Assembly (NCBI GenBank): GCA_045576295.1
Contig: JAZNGF010000042.1
Span: 1 to 24,226, forward strand
Origin: CAVALG01 sp045576295
Lineage (GTDB): Bacteria; Bacillota; Clostridia; Oscillospirales; Acutalibacteraceae
Direction: 5' to 3'
DNA: 24,226 bases
The notes below the pieces were generated by a model that worked only from the letters and a program-made list of their open reading frames with translations, did not search any database and was not told the DNA's origin. Each line of letters opens with the position of its first letter. Position 1 is the stretch's first letter. This document shows, in pieces, positions 1-7,830 of the stretch. Position numbers and translations under genes: made by a program.

Positions 1-2152
1 CGGCGCGGATACCATCAAAGGTACCGCCATAAAGATTCACGTTATGTGATTCCAAAGTGAGGTAGGAGTCCGTATTGAGACCGAAGGCCTGTTCGTCACC
101 GTTTTTCACCGTGAAGGTGCCACCGTAGATATCCAGACAACCACCATAATAGGACACGGCGCTGGCGTCGTAGCCGAAGAAGGTACCGCTGTTAATGACG
201 GCATGACCGTTGGCGGTAAAGACCGAATAGCCATGCACACTGTCAAAGGAGTGATTGGTGGGATCAAAGGTAATGCTTCCGCCGATCTCCAGTTCACCGT
301 TGTTATAGATAATGGCGCTGGGATAGCCGCGGGCGTTCATGCTCACGTTCAGCGAGCCCGTGCCGCCAACAGTCAGGCTGCCGCGGTTATCGATAAAGCT
401 GTAGAGCAGGTAGTCCACATAGGGCACGCGGATATTGATGTCGGTGTTAATGGTCAAATACTTTGTTGCATTTGCGGGGATCGTAATGGCGCAGCGGCCT
501 GCCTTGAAATCCTTCTCCTTTTCCAGGGTGTAGAAGTCTTGATAGGAACCGTGATCAAAGCTGTTGACCAAAATACCCTGAACCGTAGGATGCTCCAGTG
601 CATACTTCAACTCTTCATAGCTGCTGCAGACCACAGGATTGCTGATGGTGCCCGTGCCTGCGGGGATGCTTTTATGGAATACGGCAACCAAAACCACACT
701 TTCACTTGCATAAAATCCAACGCTTTTCGCTTTGGAAAAGCACTCGCCCGTCTCGCTTCCAATTCGCCATTCCACAAACTCGTAGCCCTCATCCGGCAGG
801 GCGGTAATTCCTACCTCTGCTCCGTTGGGGACTTCAAAAGAGTATCCGATATAGGAATAATCCGATATCTCCGATCCCGTTTCCAGCTTGACCTTGCCAC
901 CACTGTAAGGCTCATCCAAGGAAGCATTATAGGAATCTACGCCAATGAAAAAACCTCTTCGGGGACTTTCACTACTTGTGCTGTTACGGTAGCCGCTGCC
1001 AAAGGCTATGACCTCAAAAAACCAGCCTTCCTGCGGCTCAAGATCCGCAAGAGAGACAAAGGTCTCTTTCACATTGCTCCTCACGTGCATACTGCCTTCA
1101 ACGGGATCGCTGATGTAAACGTTATAATATTCCGCGCCGGGTACGGCATCCCAGGAAGCAAACAGTCCGTTCCAATGAGGGTTGCCCGGAGCTGCCAATT
1201 TGCTGTAGGGGCTATCATAATACATCAGCATACTTTGATAGGGATGATCGGCGCCGCTTCCGTTTGCAGTCACTTCGATTCGGTAGTCGCCGTTATTCAG
1301 CCGTTCCCCATCCATCGCTTCGATCAATGCGCAGGATTGGTTGTTTTTATCTATGGTGATGCTTTTATACACGTGGTTGCCGGGATGCTGACAAATATCG
1401 ACCCTATAGCTTGTGGCATCGTCAAATTTATCCCAAAGCAGCGTTCCGTTTGCCAAAAGTTTAAGGTTCATGGCACCGGGTTGATCAACGGGAACGATAT
1501 TTCTGGAGCCGCCACCTTTTCGGGGACTTTCGCTGACTTCGCTGTTCCGATAGCCGCCGGCAAAGGCAGCAACCTCAAAATACCACCCGTCCTGCGGCGA
1601 AAAATCGGAAAGATCCACAGAGGTTTCCGTAACGTTGGATCTTACGCTCAACTCGCCGACGGTGGTGTTGCATACGTAAACGTTATACCGTGTGGCATTC
1701 GTCACTGCATCCCATTCGGCCACGTCTCCGTTCCAACGTAGATTCGCGGGAGACTGCAATTTTTCGTATGGGCTGTCGTAATAGATGATCAGTGTGCCGG
1801 ATTTGTACTCGGCGTTTGCACCGGATACATGCAGTTCCACTCTGTAATCACCGTTATCAAAGGTCCGGTCATCCAATTCTGCGTACAGCGCGTAGGACGT
1901 GGTATCAGCGCCGACGCTCTCAGTCATTAAAACAGAATTGCCGGGATGCACACAAACGTCGATTCGGTAACCCGTTGCACCTGTAACCGGATCCCAAAGC
2001 AGTTTTCCGGTGCCATCCGTCCGTAAATTGATTCCGCCGCCTGTTTCCACCGGAGTGATGGTTCTTGCCATTGCCGTTACAGGCATCAGGCTTAGTAGCA
2101 TCACCACTGCCAGCAACATACTGACAATTTGTTTTATTCCTTTATGCTTCAT
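1..2152 (-). CDS. Large secreted repeat protein, C-terminus beyond window edge
   Basis: The frame is open on the minus strand from an ATG at 2152, with a strong AGGAGG-type ribosome binding site just upstream, to the window edge (717 codons seen). Residues 1-29 form a signal peptide (positive start, hydrophobic core, cleavage probably after TAMA). Two tandem copies of a 187-residue module follow, at about residues 49-211 and 236-398. They look like fibronectin-III-type beta-sandwiches, with LLWD...SYRVDIC...HPGN and GWYFEV.AF..GYRNS motifs. About residues 434-505 resemble a divergent InlB B-repeat (ITALPDEGYEFVEWRIG). From about residue 570 on, repeated YGGTF and GSL-type turns suggest a parallel beta-helix. 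The protein is probably exported and surface-associated or adhesive; no catalytic motif was seen. Its codon use looks more GC-balanced than that of the neighbours. Binding partner and anchoring are unknown because the C-terminus is missing. Confidence 0.85.
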   Translation of the reverse strand, partial: MKHKGIKQIVSMLLAVVMLLSLMPVTAMARTITPVETGGGINLRTDGTGKLLWDPVTGATGYRIDVCVHPGNSVLMTESVGADTTSYALYAELDDRTFDNGDYRVELHVSGANAEYKSGTLIIYYDSPYEKLQSPANLRWNGDVAEWDAVTNATRYNVYVCNTTVGELSVRSNVTETSVDLSDFSPQDGWYFEVAAFAGGYRNSEVSESPRKGGGSRNIVPVDQPGAMNLKLLANGTLLWDKFDDATSYRVDICQHPGNHVYKSITIDKNNQSCALIEAMDGERLNNGDYRIEVTANGSGADHPYQSMLMYYDSPYSKLAAPGNPHWNGLFASWDAVPGAEYYNVYISDPVEGSMHVRSNVKETFVSLADLEPQEGWFFEVIAFGSGYRNSTSSESPRRGFFIGVDSYNASLDEPYSGGKVKLETGSEISDYSYIGYSFEVPNGAEVGITALPDEGYEFVEWRIGSETGECFSKAKSVGFYASESVVLVAVFHKSIPAGTGTISNPVVCSSYEELKYALEHPTVQGILVNSFDHGSYQDFYTLEKEKDFKAGRCAITIPANATKYLTINTDINIRVPYVDYLLYSFIDNRGSLTVGGTGSLNVSMNARGYPSAIIYNNGELEIGGSITFDPTNHSFDSVHGYSVFTANGHAVINSGTFFGYDASAVSYYGGCLDIYGGTFTVKNGDEQAFGLNTDSYLTLESHNVNLYGGTFDGIRA
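959..1445 (-). repeat. Module 2 of 561-bp in-gene tandem repeat
   Basis: This is the second copy of the 187-residue module and carries the same LLWD, HPGN and GW(Y/F)FEV landmarks. The exact 561-bp offset at several landmarks shows there has been no net indel between the copies. Confidence 0.75.
1520..2006 (-). repeat. Module 1 of 561-bp in-gene tandem repeat
   Basis: This is the first of two modules in the secreted repeat protein. Landmarks such as the LLWD codons (minus-strand CTGCTTTGGGAT, near 1992-2002) and the SPR codons (near 1521) recur exactly 561 bp lower, at 1431-1441 and 960. The copies have diverged between the landmarks, so this is an old duplication of one 187-residue unit. 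Confidence 0.75.
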
Positions 2153-2286
2153 TGCTTCTTCCTCCTTTGGGGAATTTTGCAGTTTGCAGGCTGTTTAATA
2201 ACAAAAATCAGTTAATGGTTGCAAGCTCATAACTCATTGACTGAATTAAATTTTTATGTTATTATATTTAAAAAGTTTAACAGCCT

Positions 2287-2316
2287 TAAAATTATAATTT
2301 TTCAATTATAATTTTA
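2287..2316. promoter_or_regulatory. Perfect AT-only 13-bp inverted repeat
   Basis: Arms at 2287-2299 and 2304-2316 are perfect inverted complements around a 4-nt loop. They lie between the divergent secreted-protein and LuxR-regulator genes. The arms contain only A and T, so a transcript hairpin would be weak. It may be an operator or an upstream AT-rich element. The 298-bp intergenic stretch 2153-2450 otherwise holds the GTGTGGG boxes and a TATAAT on the minus strand (2261-2266) without a convincing -35. Confidence 0.45.
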
Positions 2317-2338
2317 TTGGTGAATATCACAAATGTCG

Positions 2339-2407
2339 CCACACTTTGCGCGGAAAAAGTGTGGGATAACTATGCTTATTTTAAATAAGTGTGGGAAAAA
2401 GTGTGGG
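2339..2407. promoter_or_regulatory. Cluster of GTGTGGG boxes, likely regulator sites
   Basis: AAGTGTGGG occurs three times, at 2357-2365, 2387-2395 and 2399-2407. An inverted copy at 2339-2347 forms a 9-bp inverted repeat with 2356-2364 across an 8-nt loop. All four boxes sit 44-112 bp upstream of the LuxR-type regulator and on the far side of the divergent secreted-protein gene. The repetition in otherwise AT-rich DNA suggests binding sites, perhaps for the regulator itself. That assignment is inference. Confidence 0.5.
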
Positions 2408-2450
2408 TAGCTTTTTAAAGGGTTAAATAAATAGTAGAGTGAGAAGATAT

Positions 2451-3518
2451 ATGAAAAAACGTTTAGTTGGGCTTATAATTTGTATAAGTTTAGCCTTAGG
2501 GCTATCTGGTTGTAATACACTCGGTGAAAAGAGCGCAAGCCTTTCAATAATTTACGGCGCAACGGCAGTTATTTCTTTGCTTATATTAATTGGTTATTGC
2601 TGCTTTGCGCGCAAAAAGAATGTTTGGTTTGTTTTGCTGTTTTCTTCTGTGCTTGTTGTAAATATAGGGTACACATTTTTATCGGTATCGACGGGCTTGG
2701 AAATGGCGCTGCTTGCCAACCGCATTTCCTACCTTGGGTCGGTACTTTTGCCAATGTCAATGCTGATGATTATACTTAATGTTACAGCAACCGAGCATAA
2801 AAAATGGTTAACAGCAGCGCTTTTAGTTTTAAGTGTTATTGTGTTCCTTATTGCGGCAAGCCCCGGCATTTTACCTATTTACTACAAAGAAGTTTCTTTT
2901 GCTGTAATTAACGGTGTTTCAACGCTTGTTAAGGTTTATGGGCCGTTGCACCCAATGTATTTGGTATACCTTGTTGGCTATTTTGCGGCTATGGTGGCTG
3001 TTATTATACGCGCTTCTGTTAAAAAAACTATCGGCACAACAGCGCACGCCGTTATTCTTGCAACTGCGGTGCTTGTTAACATTGGTGTTTGGTTTATAGA
3101 ACAGTTATGTAATATTGATTTTGAATTCCTTTCGGTATCTTACATTATCAGCGAACTGTTCCTGCTTGGTGTGCATCTTGTTGTGAGTGAAAATCAACGC
3201 CTTAAACATCTTGTTAAAGAAAAGGAAGACGCACTTAAAGAAAGTGCAGCAACCGCCAAAAAGCAAAGTAGAAATTCAAATGTGTCGCCCGATATGATAG
3301 AATTTTTTGCTGAGGGTGTTGGGCGCTTAACACCAACCGAACGCACTATTTTTGAATCTTATATTACAGGCGCCGCCACAAAAGAAATTATGAGCGAGCT
3401 TAATATAAAAGAAAACACCTTAAAGTTCCATAATAAAAACATTTACGGAAAACTCGGCGTTTCTTCACGTAAACAACTTATCGAAGTTTACACTTCAATT
3501 AAATCAGATAAAGAATAA
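2451..3518 (+). CDS. Membrane-anchored LuxR-family transcriptional regulator
   Basis: The ATG at 2451 (355 aa) is preferred over the GTG at 2439 because it gives a clean N-terminal signal of the form MKKRLVGLIICISLALGLSGC, with a lipobox-like LSGC. About seven hydrophobic segments follow to roughly residue 225, reminiscent of the 7TM N-terminal module of some sensor kinases. A short charged, coiled-coil-prone linker (RLKHLVKEKEDALKES) comes next. The C-terminus is a LuxR/GerE helix-turn-helix at about residues 290-345 (LTPTERTIFESYITG..TKEIMSELNIKENTLKFHNKNIYGKLGV). Sensing and DNA binding would thus sit in one membrane protein with no phosphorelay domain. It could regulate itself and the divergent secreted-protein gene through the GTGTGGG boxes. 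The ligand is unknown. A terminator follows directly. Confidence 0.8.
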   Translation: MKKRLVGLIICISLALGLSGCNTLGEKSASLSIIYGATAVISLLILIGYCCFARKKNVWFVLLFSSVLVVNIGYTFLSVSTGLEMALLANRISYLGSVLLPMSMLMIILNVTATEHKKWLTAALLVLSVIVFLIAASPGILPIYYKEVSFAVINGVSTLVKVYGPLHPMYLVYLVGYFAAMVAVIIRASVKKTIGTTAHAVILATAVLVNIGVWFIEQLCNIDFEFLSVSYIISELFLLGVHLVVSENQRLKHLVKEKEDALKESAATAKKQSRNSNVSPDMIEFFAEGVGRLTPTERTIFESYITGAATKEIMSELNIKENTLKFHNKNIYGKLGVSSRKQLIEVYTSIKSDKE

Positions 3519-3519
3519 T

Positions 3520-3551
3520 AAAAAACAGCCAACCTAGTGGCTGTTTTTTAT
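3520..3551 (+). terminator. Rho-independent terminator
   Basis: A 12-bp stem (3520-3531 with 3538-3549), 6-nt loop and T-run lie immediately after the stop of the LuxR-type regulator. Confidence 0.9.
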
Positions 3552-3557
3552 ATATAA

Positions 3558-3586
3558 TTGATTTAAATGGCGGCTTCTGTTATAGT
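3558..3586 (+). promoter_or_regulatory. Sigma-A promoter for the lysine-N-methylase gene
   Basis: TTGATT at 3558-3563, a 17-bp spacer and TATAGT at 3581-3586, preceded by an extended TG. The start codon follows 33 bp downstream. Confidence 0.7.
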
Positions 3587-3619
3587 GTTAAGTAGTGAAT
3601 TGTTTTATGGGAGGGCGCT

Positions 3620-4522
3620 ATGGAAGTAAGGCCTGATTATTATGATAACTTTGAGTGCATAGCGGGCAAGTGCGCTCACAACTGCTGCATTGGATGGGAA
3701 ATAGATATCGACAGCCGCACCCTTAAAAAATACAAAAGCGAATCGGGTGGTTTAAGAGAAAAACTGCAAAAAAACATCGCTTTAGAGCCTTGCGCGCATT
3801 TTATACTGGCGGAAAACGAGCGTTGCCCGTTTTTGAATAAGCAAAACCTTTGCGAGCTTATTTTACTTAGGGGCGAAGATATGCTTTGCCAAATTTGCAC
3901 CGATCACCCGCGCTTTTATAACGAAGTTTACGGAATAACCGAAAAGGGTATAGGCCTTTGCTGCGAAGAGGCGGCAAGAATTATACTAACAAATAAAACC
4001 CCAGTTAAACTTATAGCAGATGATGGGAAAGTTCCGCAGAACGATTTTTTTAATGAAAGAAACGAGATTTTTAATATTTTGCAAAACCGAGAAATGCCTT
4101 TAAAAACCAGAATAGCCGCTATTTTAGAGCGTGCAAACGTTTTGTTGCCAATAAATGAAATTGACTGGGTAAAAATTTACAAAAGCCTTGAAAGATTAGA
4201 CCCAGAATGGGATAAATATCTCGATTCGGTCGCTTGCATCAGTGATGACATTCCCGAAGAATTAGAAATATCTTGCGAACAATTAATTCACTATTTTATT
4301 TACAGGCACTTAAGCGGCGCTGTGGAGGATTTTCTGTTTGGCGAGCGTGTTCAATTTGCAGTTTTGTCTTGCTATGTTATCGCAAGCCTTAATAAAACTA
4401 AGTCAGCCGAAGAATTTTTAGAAATTGCAAGAACGTATTCTTCAGAAATTGAATATTCAGATGAAAATATAGATGTTTTACTTGAAACATTGCAGGAATA
4501 TAATAAGAACAACGATAAATAA
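3620..4522 (+). CDS. fliB: FliB-like lysine-N-methylase
   Basis: The ATG at 3620 has a GGGAGGG ribosome binding site. The 300-aa protein carries the cysteine signature of the FliB (flagellin lysine-N-methylase) family. An N-terminal FECIAGKCAHNCC block has C13, C18, C22 and C23. CPFLNKQNLCELI follows with C68 and C77, then GEDMLCQICTDHPRFY with C89 and C92, and GLCCEEAARIIL with C113 and C114. In Salmonella FliB methylates flagellin lysines; the cysteines probably hold a metal cluster. Many Clostridia carry solitary homologues. No flagellar gene is nearby, so the substrate here is unknown and flagellin should not be assumed. The gene is monocistronic, with its own promoter and terminator. The family call is firm; the gene symbol is by homology only. 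Confidence 0.8.
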   Translation: MEVRPDYYDNFECIAGKCAHNCCIGWEIDIDSRTLKKYKSESGGLREKLQKNIALEPCAHFILAENERCPFLNKQNLCELILLRGEDMLCQICTDHPRFYNEVYGITEKGIGLCCEEAARIILTNKTPVKLIADDGKVPQNDFFNERNEIFNILQNREMPLKTRIAAILERANVLLPINEIDWVKIYKSLERLDPEWDKYLDSVACISDDIPEELEISCEQLIHYFIYRHLSGAVEDFLFGERVQFAVLSCYVIASLNKTKSAEEFLEIARTYSSEIEYSDENIDVLLETLQEYNKNNDK

Positions 4523-4548
4523 AGTTAAGCAATTGATAATCGTGTTTT

Positions 4549-4597
4549 AAAAACAACCCCCGCTAAAACCTTTTTAGGCTTTAGGGGGGTGTTTTTC
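4549..4597. terminator. Bidirectional terminator
   Basis: An AAAAAC...CCCCC arm and GCTAAAACC pair with GGCTTTAG and GGGGGTGTTTTT around a short T-rich loop. T-runs exist on both strands. It can end the lysine-N-methylase transcript (plus) and the four-gene minus operon. Confidence 0.85.
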
Positions 4598-4609
4598 GTT
4601 AAAGTAAAA

Positions 4610-5860
4610 TTATAAGTTATCAATTAAAACCTCTTGTATCTTTTCGGGGGTTAGCTCGTGCGGGAGGATGCCGTTTTTTATGCAAAGTGCGGCGGCGGTG
4701 CCTGCGGCTTCGCCTAATGCAAAGCAAATCGGCATAACCCTAAAGCTTGAATGCGCAATATGCGTTCCCGAAATGTTGCGCCCTGCAAGCAGTAAACCCT
4801 TGATTTTCTCGGGAACAAGGCAGCCGTAGGGGATAGTGTAGCCGTTTGGCTGGCTGAATTTATGCTGTACGCCTGTTTCATCAAGCCCTGAACCCGTTAG
4901 GTTGTGAACATCAAAATTAAAATGTGCGCCGCGCACAACCCAGTCGGGGAATTGGCACGCTTCTAAAATATCTTGTTCTGTTAAGGTGTATTTGCCCTTG
5001 AAATGCCGCGTTTCTCTAATGCCAATGAGCGACGCAGAGCTTAACAGATAACAGTTTTCATACCCAGGGGCATATTCCCTTAAAAATTTAACTATTGCCT
5101 TCATCTGCTTGCGGCAGGTGATTTCAGCGCGGGTTAAATCTTCGCTGCGGGTGCCGTTAATATCTGTGCAGTTTGTCATATTGCAGGTAACTACACCGGG
5201 CGTTGGCGAGGGGTAGAGCAAAACGTGCCCTGCAGGGTGGGGCAGCAACTCTTTTGCAAGGGCTTGTAGCTCGCCTTTTTCGGTTGGCACAAGAGTTTCA
5301 AAAGAATAGGGCGTAACAGCGCGGCTTGTGTCAACCCCACCCACCTTAAACATAAGGGTTGCGGGCTGCATTTTGTTATCGTTCTCGCGCCCGAGTGTAA
5401 ATTCGGCGCCGGCCAAATATGCCGCGTCGCCGTCGCCTGTGCAGTCGATAAGCACTCGGCACGTGAATATATTTTCACCCGATTTGCCCAAAACCTTAAC
5501 GCCGGTAACGGTGCCGTTTTCTAAACTAACGCCCGTTACAAGCGAATATAAAAGAATTTGTGCACCTGCTTCTTCAAGCATTTCGTAGTAGGTAAGCTTC
5601 AAAGTTTCGGGTTCGATGAATATTGTGGGCTCGTTTACTAAATCGTTATTATCGGCGGCGCGCTGCATCATTTCGAAATAAAGCGCGCTGTCGGCTCTGC
5701 CTGTGAAATGGCTCATAAGCCCTGTTGTGGATGCCCCGCCAACGCAGCCCTGCCATTCTATAAGCAGGGTTTTAGCGCCCATTCTTGCCGAGCTTACTGC
5801 GGCGGCAATGCCTGCAGGGCCCGAGCCTGCAACAATTACATCGTAATGTTTATTCATCAT
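4610..5860 (-). CDS. FAD-dependent oxidoreductase
   Basis: This 416-aa flavoprotein has an N-terminal dinucleotide-binding motif VIVAGSGPAGIAAA (G12, G14, G17), a middle LIDCTGDGDAAYLAG block and a C-terminal GLLLAGRNISGTHIAHSS FAD-contact segment. This arrangement is typical of the FAD_oxidored family (PF12831-like), whose members oxidise mostly unknown substrates. No signal peptide is present, so it should be cytosolic. The start ATGATG overlaps the end of the upstream C39-like gene (ATGATGAATAA), which indicates translational coupling. It is the last gene of the operon that begins with the PII-like gene. Either of the two adjacent ATGs could be used. The substrate cannot be told from sequence. 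Confidence 0.85.
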   Translation of the reverse strand: MMNKHYDVIVAGSGPAGIAAAVSSARMGAKTLLIEWQGCVGGASTTGLMSHFTGRADSALYFEMMQRAADNNDLVNEPTIFIEPETLKLTYYEMLEEAGAQILLYSLVTGVSLENGTVTGVKVLGKSGENIFTCRVLIDCTGDGDAAYLAGAEFTLGRENDNKMQPATLMFKVGGVDTSRAVTPYSFETLVPTEKGELQALAKELLPHPAGHVLLYPSPTPGVVTCNMTNCTDINGTRSEDLTRAEITCRKQMKAIVKFLREYAPGYENCYLLSSASLIGIRETRHFKGKYTLTEQDILEACQFPDWVVRGAHFNFDVHNLTGSGLDETGVQHKFSQPNGYTIPYGCLVPEKIKGLLLAGRNISGTHIAHSSFRVMPICFALGEAAGTAAALCIKNGILPHELTPEKIQEVLIDNL

Positions 5861-6227
5861 TGTTAGGCTTTATCTCCCAATAGTATTTGCGGCGGCATTC
5901 GGGGAAATCTTCCAAAACACCGTGCTCAGGGTCGTAAAACACGCCCTTAAAATAAAGCGACCAATGCCAGCACCTTGGCGTTTCAAGGCTTAAGATGCAA
6001 ACATCGGGAAGCTGCGATTTGCTTTTAACCTGTATGCGCTCGCGATTATAACCAATGCCGAGCATATCGAGCGCGTGAAACATATCTTTAAGGGTTGTTT
6101 CGCGTGTGTTGCCGAGCATTTCGCATACTTCACTCTGCGTTTTGCCGCAAAGCATTGCTATTACTGCCTGGCCGCACTGAAGCGGCGTTGCTTCGCGCAT
6201 ATATTTAACTGATTTAACAAGTGGCAT
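5850..6227 (-). CDS. Mini C39-like cysteine peptidase domain protein
   Basis: This 125-aa protein starts at an ATG with a GGGGGA ribosome binding site. It has the layout of a peptidase C39/papain-like fold. The nucleophile motif is PLQCGQAVIAM (C18, with Gln two residues before it as possible oxyanion residue). A central helix is followed by CWHWSLYFKGVFYDPEHG, where H88 and D99 occupy the positions of the catalytic His and Asp. C39 domains normally process double-glycine leaders at the N-terminus of ABC exporters. This one stands alone, without transmembrane segments or transporter. It is sandwiched between an antiporter and an FAD oxidoreductase, overlapping the latter by 11 bp. Its substrate is unknown, and a non-catalytic role is possible. 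Confidence 0.7.
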   Translation of the reverse strand: MPLVKSVKYMREATPLQCGQAVIAMLCGKTQSEVCEMLGNTRETTLKDMFHALDMLGIGYNRERIQVKSKSQLPDVCILSLETPRCWHWSLYFKGVFYDPEHGVLEDFPECRRKYYWEIKPNNDE

Positions 6228-6250
6228 AATGTCCCCCTAAACAACAGGTG

Positions 6251-7432
6251 TTACGCGTTTTTTTGAATTTCGCCAGCTTTTTGAAGCGCAAATTTTGAAA
6301 TCGACGGGCCAACAAGCTCGTAAATTAGCGTTGCGCACAAAACAACCGCGCGAATTTTATCGGCATATTGCGGAAGGTTTTGCTGCGCCAAAAATGATAG
6401 ACCTATTGCAACGCCTGCCTGCGGCAAAAGTGCAGGGCCTATGTATTTTCTAACATTTTTGTCGGCCTTCATAACCGCGGCTCCCAGGTATGCGCCAAGC
6501 CATTTTCCTGCCGAGCGCACTAATATGTATATAACGCCGATTAGCCCAACGGTTGGCAAAACGCTAAGCTTTAGGTCGGCGCCCGAAATTACAAAAAACA
6601 TGCAGTATATTGGAGGCACAAATGTATCCACCGAATCGTAAATATCGGCAGATTTTTTTGATAAATTAGTGTATGCCGCGCTTAACATCATGCAAAGTAA
6701 AAGCGCCGAAAGGCCGAGTATCTCGGCAATGGCGGCACCAAGCAGAATAAAGCAAATAGTTGCTGTAAGGCGCATACCCTTTGTTTTGAAAAGGCTTAAA
6801 ACGGCGGTGTAGATAATGCCAAGCCCAAACCCTGCTGCAAGGCTGATAACTATTTCTAAAATGGGCATTAAAAATGCCGAAGATACCGAAAGGTGCGTTC
6901 CTGCCGCAAGCGAGCCTGCCACTGCCGAGGCAATGCCAAAGGCAATAAGCGCTGTGGCATCATCGATTGCTACAACCGATAAAAGCGTTTCGGTAACGGG
7001 GCCGCGCGCCTTATACTGCTTAATAACCATAATAGTTGCCGCAGGCGCTGTGGCGGCGGCAATAGCGCCAAGGCATAAGCTCAGCGGCAGCCCTGCGCCC
7101 GAAACAGTGAGCGCGGCCGCTACAAGTGCAACGGCGCCTAATGATTCAAAGCAAGCAATAACTATAGGGAGCGCTCCAACACGCTTAAAATAGCTTATTT
7201 TAAATTCGCCGCCTATAGTGAAGGCTATGAACGCCAGCGCAATGTCTGATGCGGTGCTAAGGCCTTCAAGCCCTTCGGCGCTTATTAGCCCTAAAACCGA
7301 GGGGCCGATTAAAAGCCCGATTACCAAATATCCGGTAACATCGGGCATTTTTAAAAATTTAATTAAATACGATCCCGCAAGCCCTGCCAAAAGCAGAACC
7401 GAGATTTCGAGTAAAAGATTTCCTGATAACAT
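6251..7432 (-). CDS. CPA2-family cation:proton antiporter
   Basis: This 393-aa integral membrane protein has about 12 hydrophobic segments and Na_H_Exchanger (PF00999) features. The N-terminal segment VTGYLVIGLLIGPSVLG and the discontinuous-helix region AAATAPAATIMVIKQYK are typical of the KefB/NapA branch. VVAIDDATALIAFGIA holds an Asp pair (D157, D158), the arrangement of electrogenic CPA2 antiporters. No C-terminal KTN/RCK nucleotide-binding domain is present, unlike KefB/KefC. Regulation must therefore come from elsewhere. The gene lies 34 bp after a PII-like gene in the same operon, which suggests the PII-like protein as its cytosolic regulator. The transported cation (Na+ or K+) cannot be assigned. 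The ribosome binding site is weak. Confidence 0.85.
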   Translation of the reverse strand: MLSGNLLLEISVLLLAGLAGSYLIKFLKMPDVTGYLVIGLLIGPSVLGLISAEGLEGLSTASDIALAFIAFTIGGEFKISYFKRVGALPIVIACFESLGAVALVAAALTVSGAGLPLSLCLGAIAAATAPAATIMVIKQYKARGPVTETLLSVVAIDDATALIAFGIASAVAGSLAAGTHLSVSSAFLMPILEIVISLAAGFGLGIIYTAVLSLFKTKGMRLTATICFILLGAAIAEILGLSALLLCMMLSAAYTNLSKKSADIYDSVDTFVPPIYCMFFVISGADLKLSVLPTVGLIGVIYILVRSAGKWLGAYLGAAVMKADKNVRKYIGPALLPQAGVAIGLSFLAQQNLPQYADKIRAVVLCATLIYELVGPSISKFALQKAGEIQKNA

Positions 7433-7466
7433 ATAACTCTGCTCTTTTTCTTTAAAATTTTAAACT

Positions 7467-7799
7467 TTATTTTGCAATTCCTTCGGCGCGGCCAACGGGC
7501 AGTGTGAAGGCAATTCCCTGATACGGCTTGCCAAGGTCAACAAACTGCTTGATTGTATCGAAAACCATATCTTCCATATCATCTTCAATAATGGTGAACA
7601 TTAGTTGGTTTTCTTCGCGCGCAGGGTCTAAAACTGCGCGAAGACTGCCCAAAAACGAGCCTGCCGCGTAATTATCAAGTGCCGAGGCTGCACCCTTGCA
7701 ATCAATAATTGTTGCGCCGTGAACGCCGTTGCGCTCTAAACGCTCAATAATAGGAATCATTTTTTCAACGCATTGTAAAACTAAAACTACTGCTTTCAT
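7467..7799 (-). CDS. PII-like (GlnB-fold) signalling protein
   Basis: This 110-aa protein begins MKAVVLVLQCVEKMIPIIE with a GGTGAT ribosome binding site. Two beta-alpha-beta-type halves are recognisable, and the C-terminus FTLPVGRAEGIAK resembles the terminal strand and turn of PII proteins. The T-loop region (about residues 40-60) lacks the uridylylated Tyr context of GlnB, so this is a PII-like protein rather than a nitrogen regulator. Family members bind nucleotides or small ligands at trimer interfaces and control partner transporters. It is the first gene of the operon, read from a near-perfect sigma-A promoter, and directly precedes the antiporter. The ligand is unknown. Confidence 0.7.
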   Translation of the reverse strand: MKAVVLVLQCVEKMIPIIERLERNGVHGATIIDCKGAASALDNYAAGSFLGSLRAVLDPAREENQLMFTIIEDDMEDMVFDTIKQFVDLGKPYQGIAFTLPVGRAEGIAK

Positions 7800-7830
7800 A
7801 AAATCACCAAGCCTTATAAATTTCTTGAAA

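Noticed and set aside
203..1741. Long plus-strand open frame of about 512 codons
   Set aside because: It is the shadow of the minus-strand secreted-protein gene, which has a signal peptide, ribosome binding site and domain structure; the plus-strand frame has none of these.
2439..2450. GTG start at 2439 for the LuxR-type regulator
   Set aside because: The ATG at 2451 gives a better signal sequence and a purine-rich stretch upstream.
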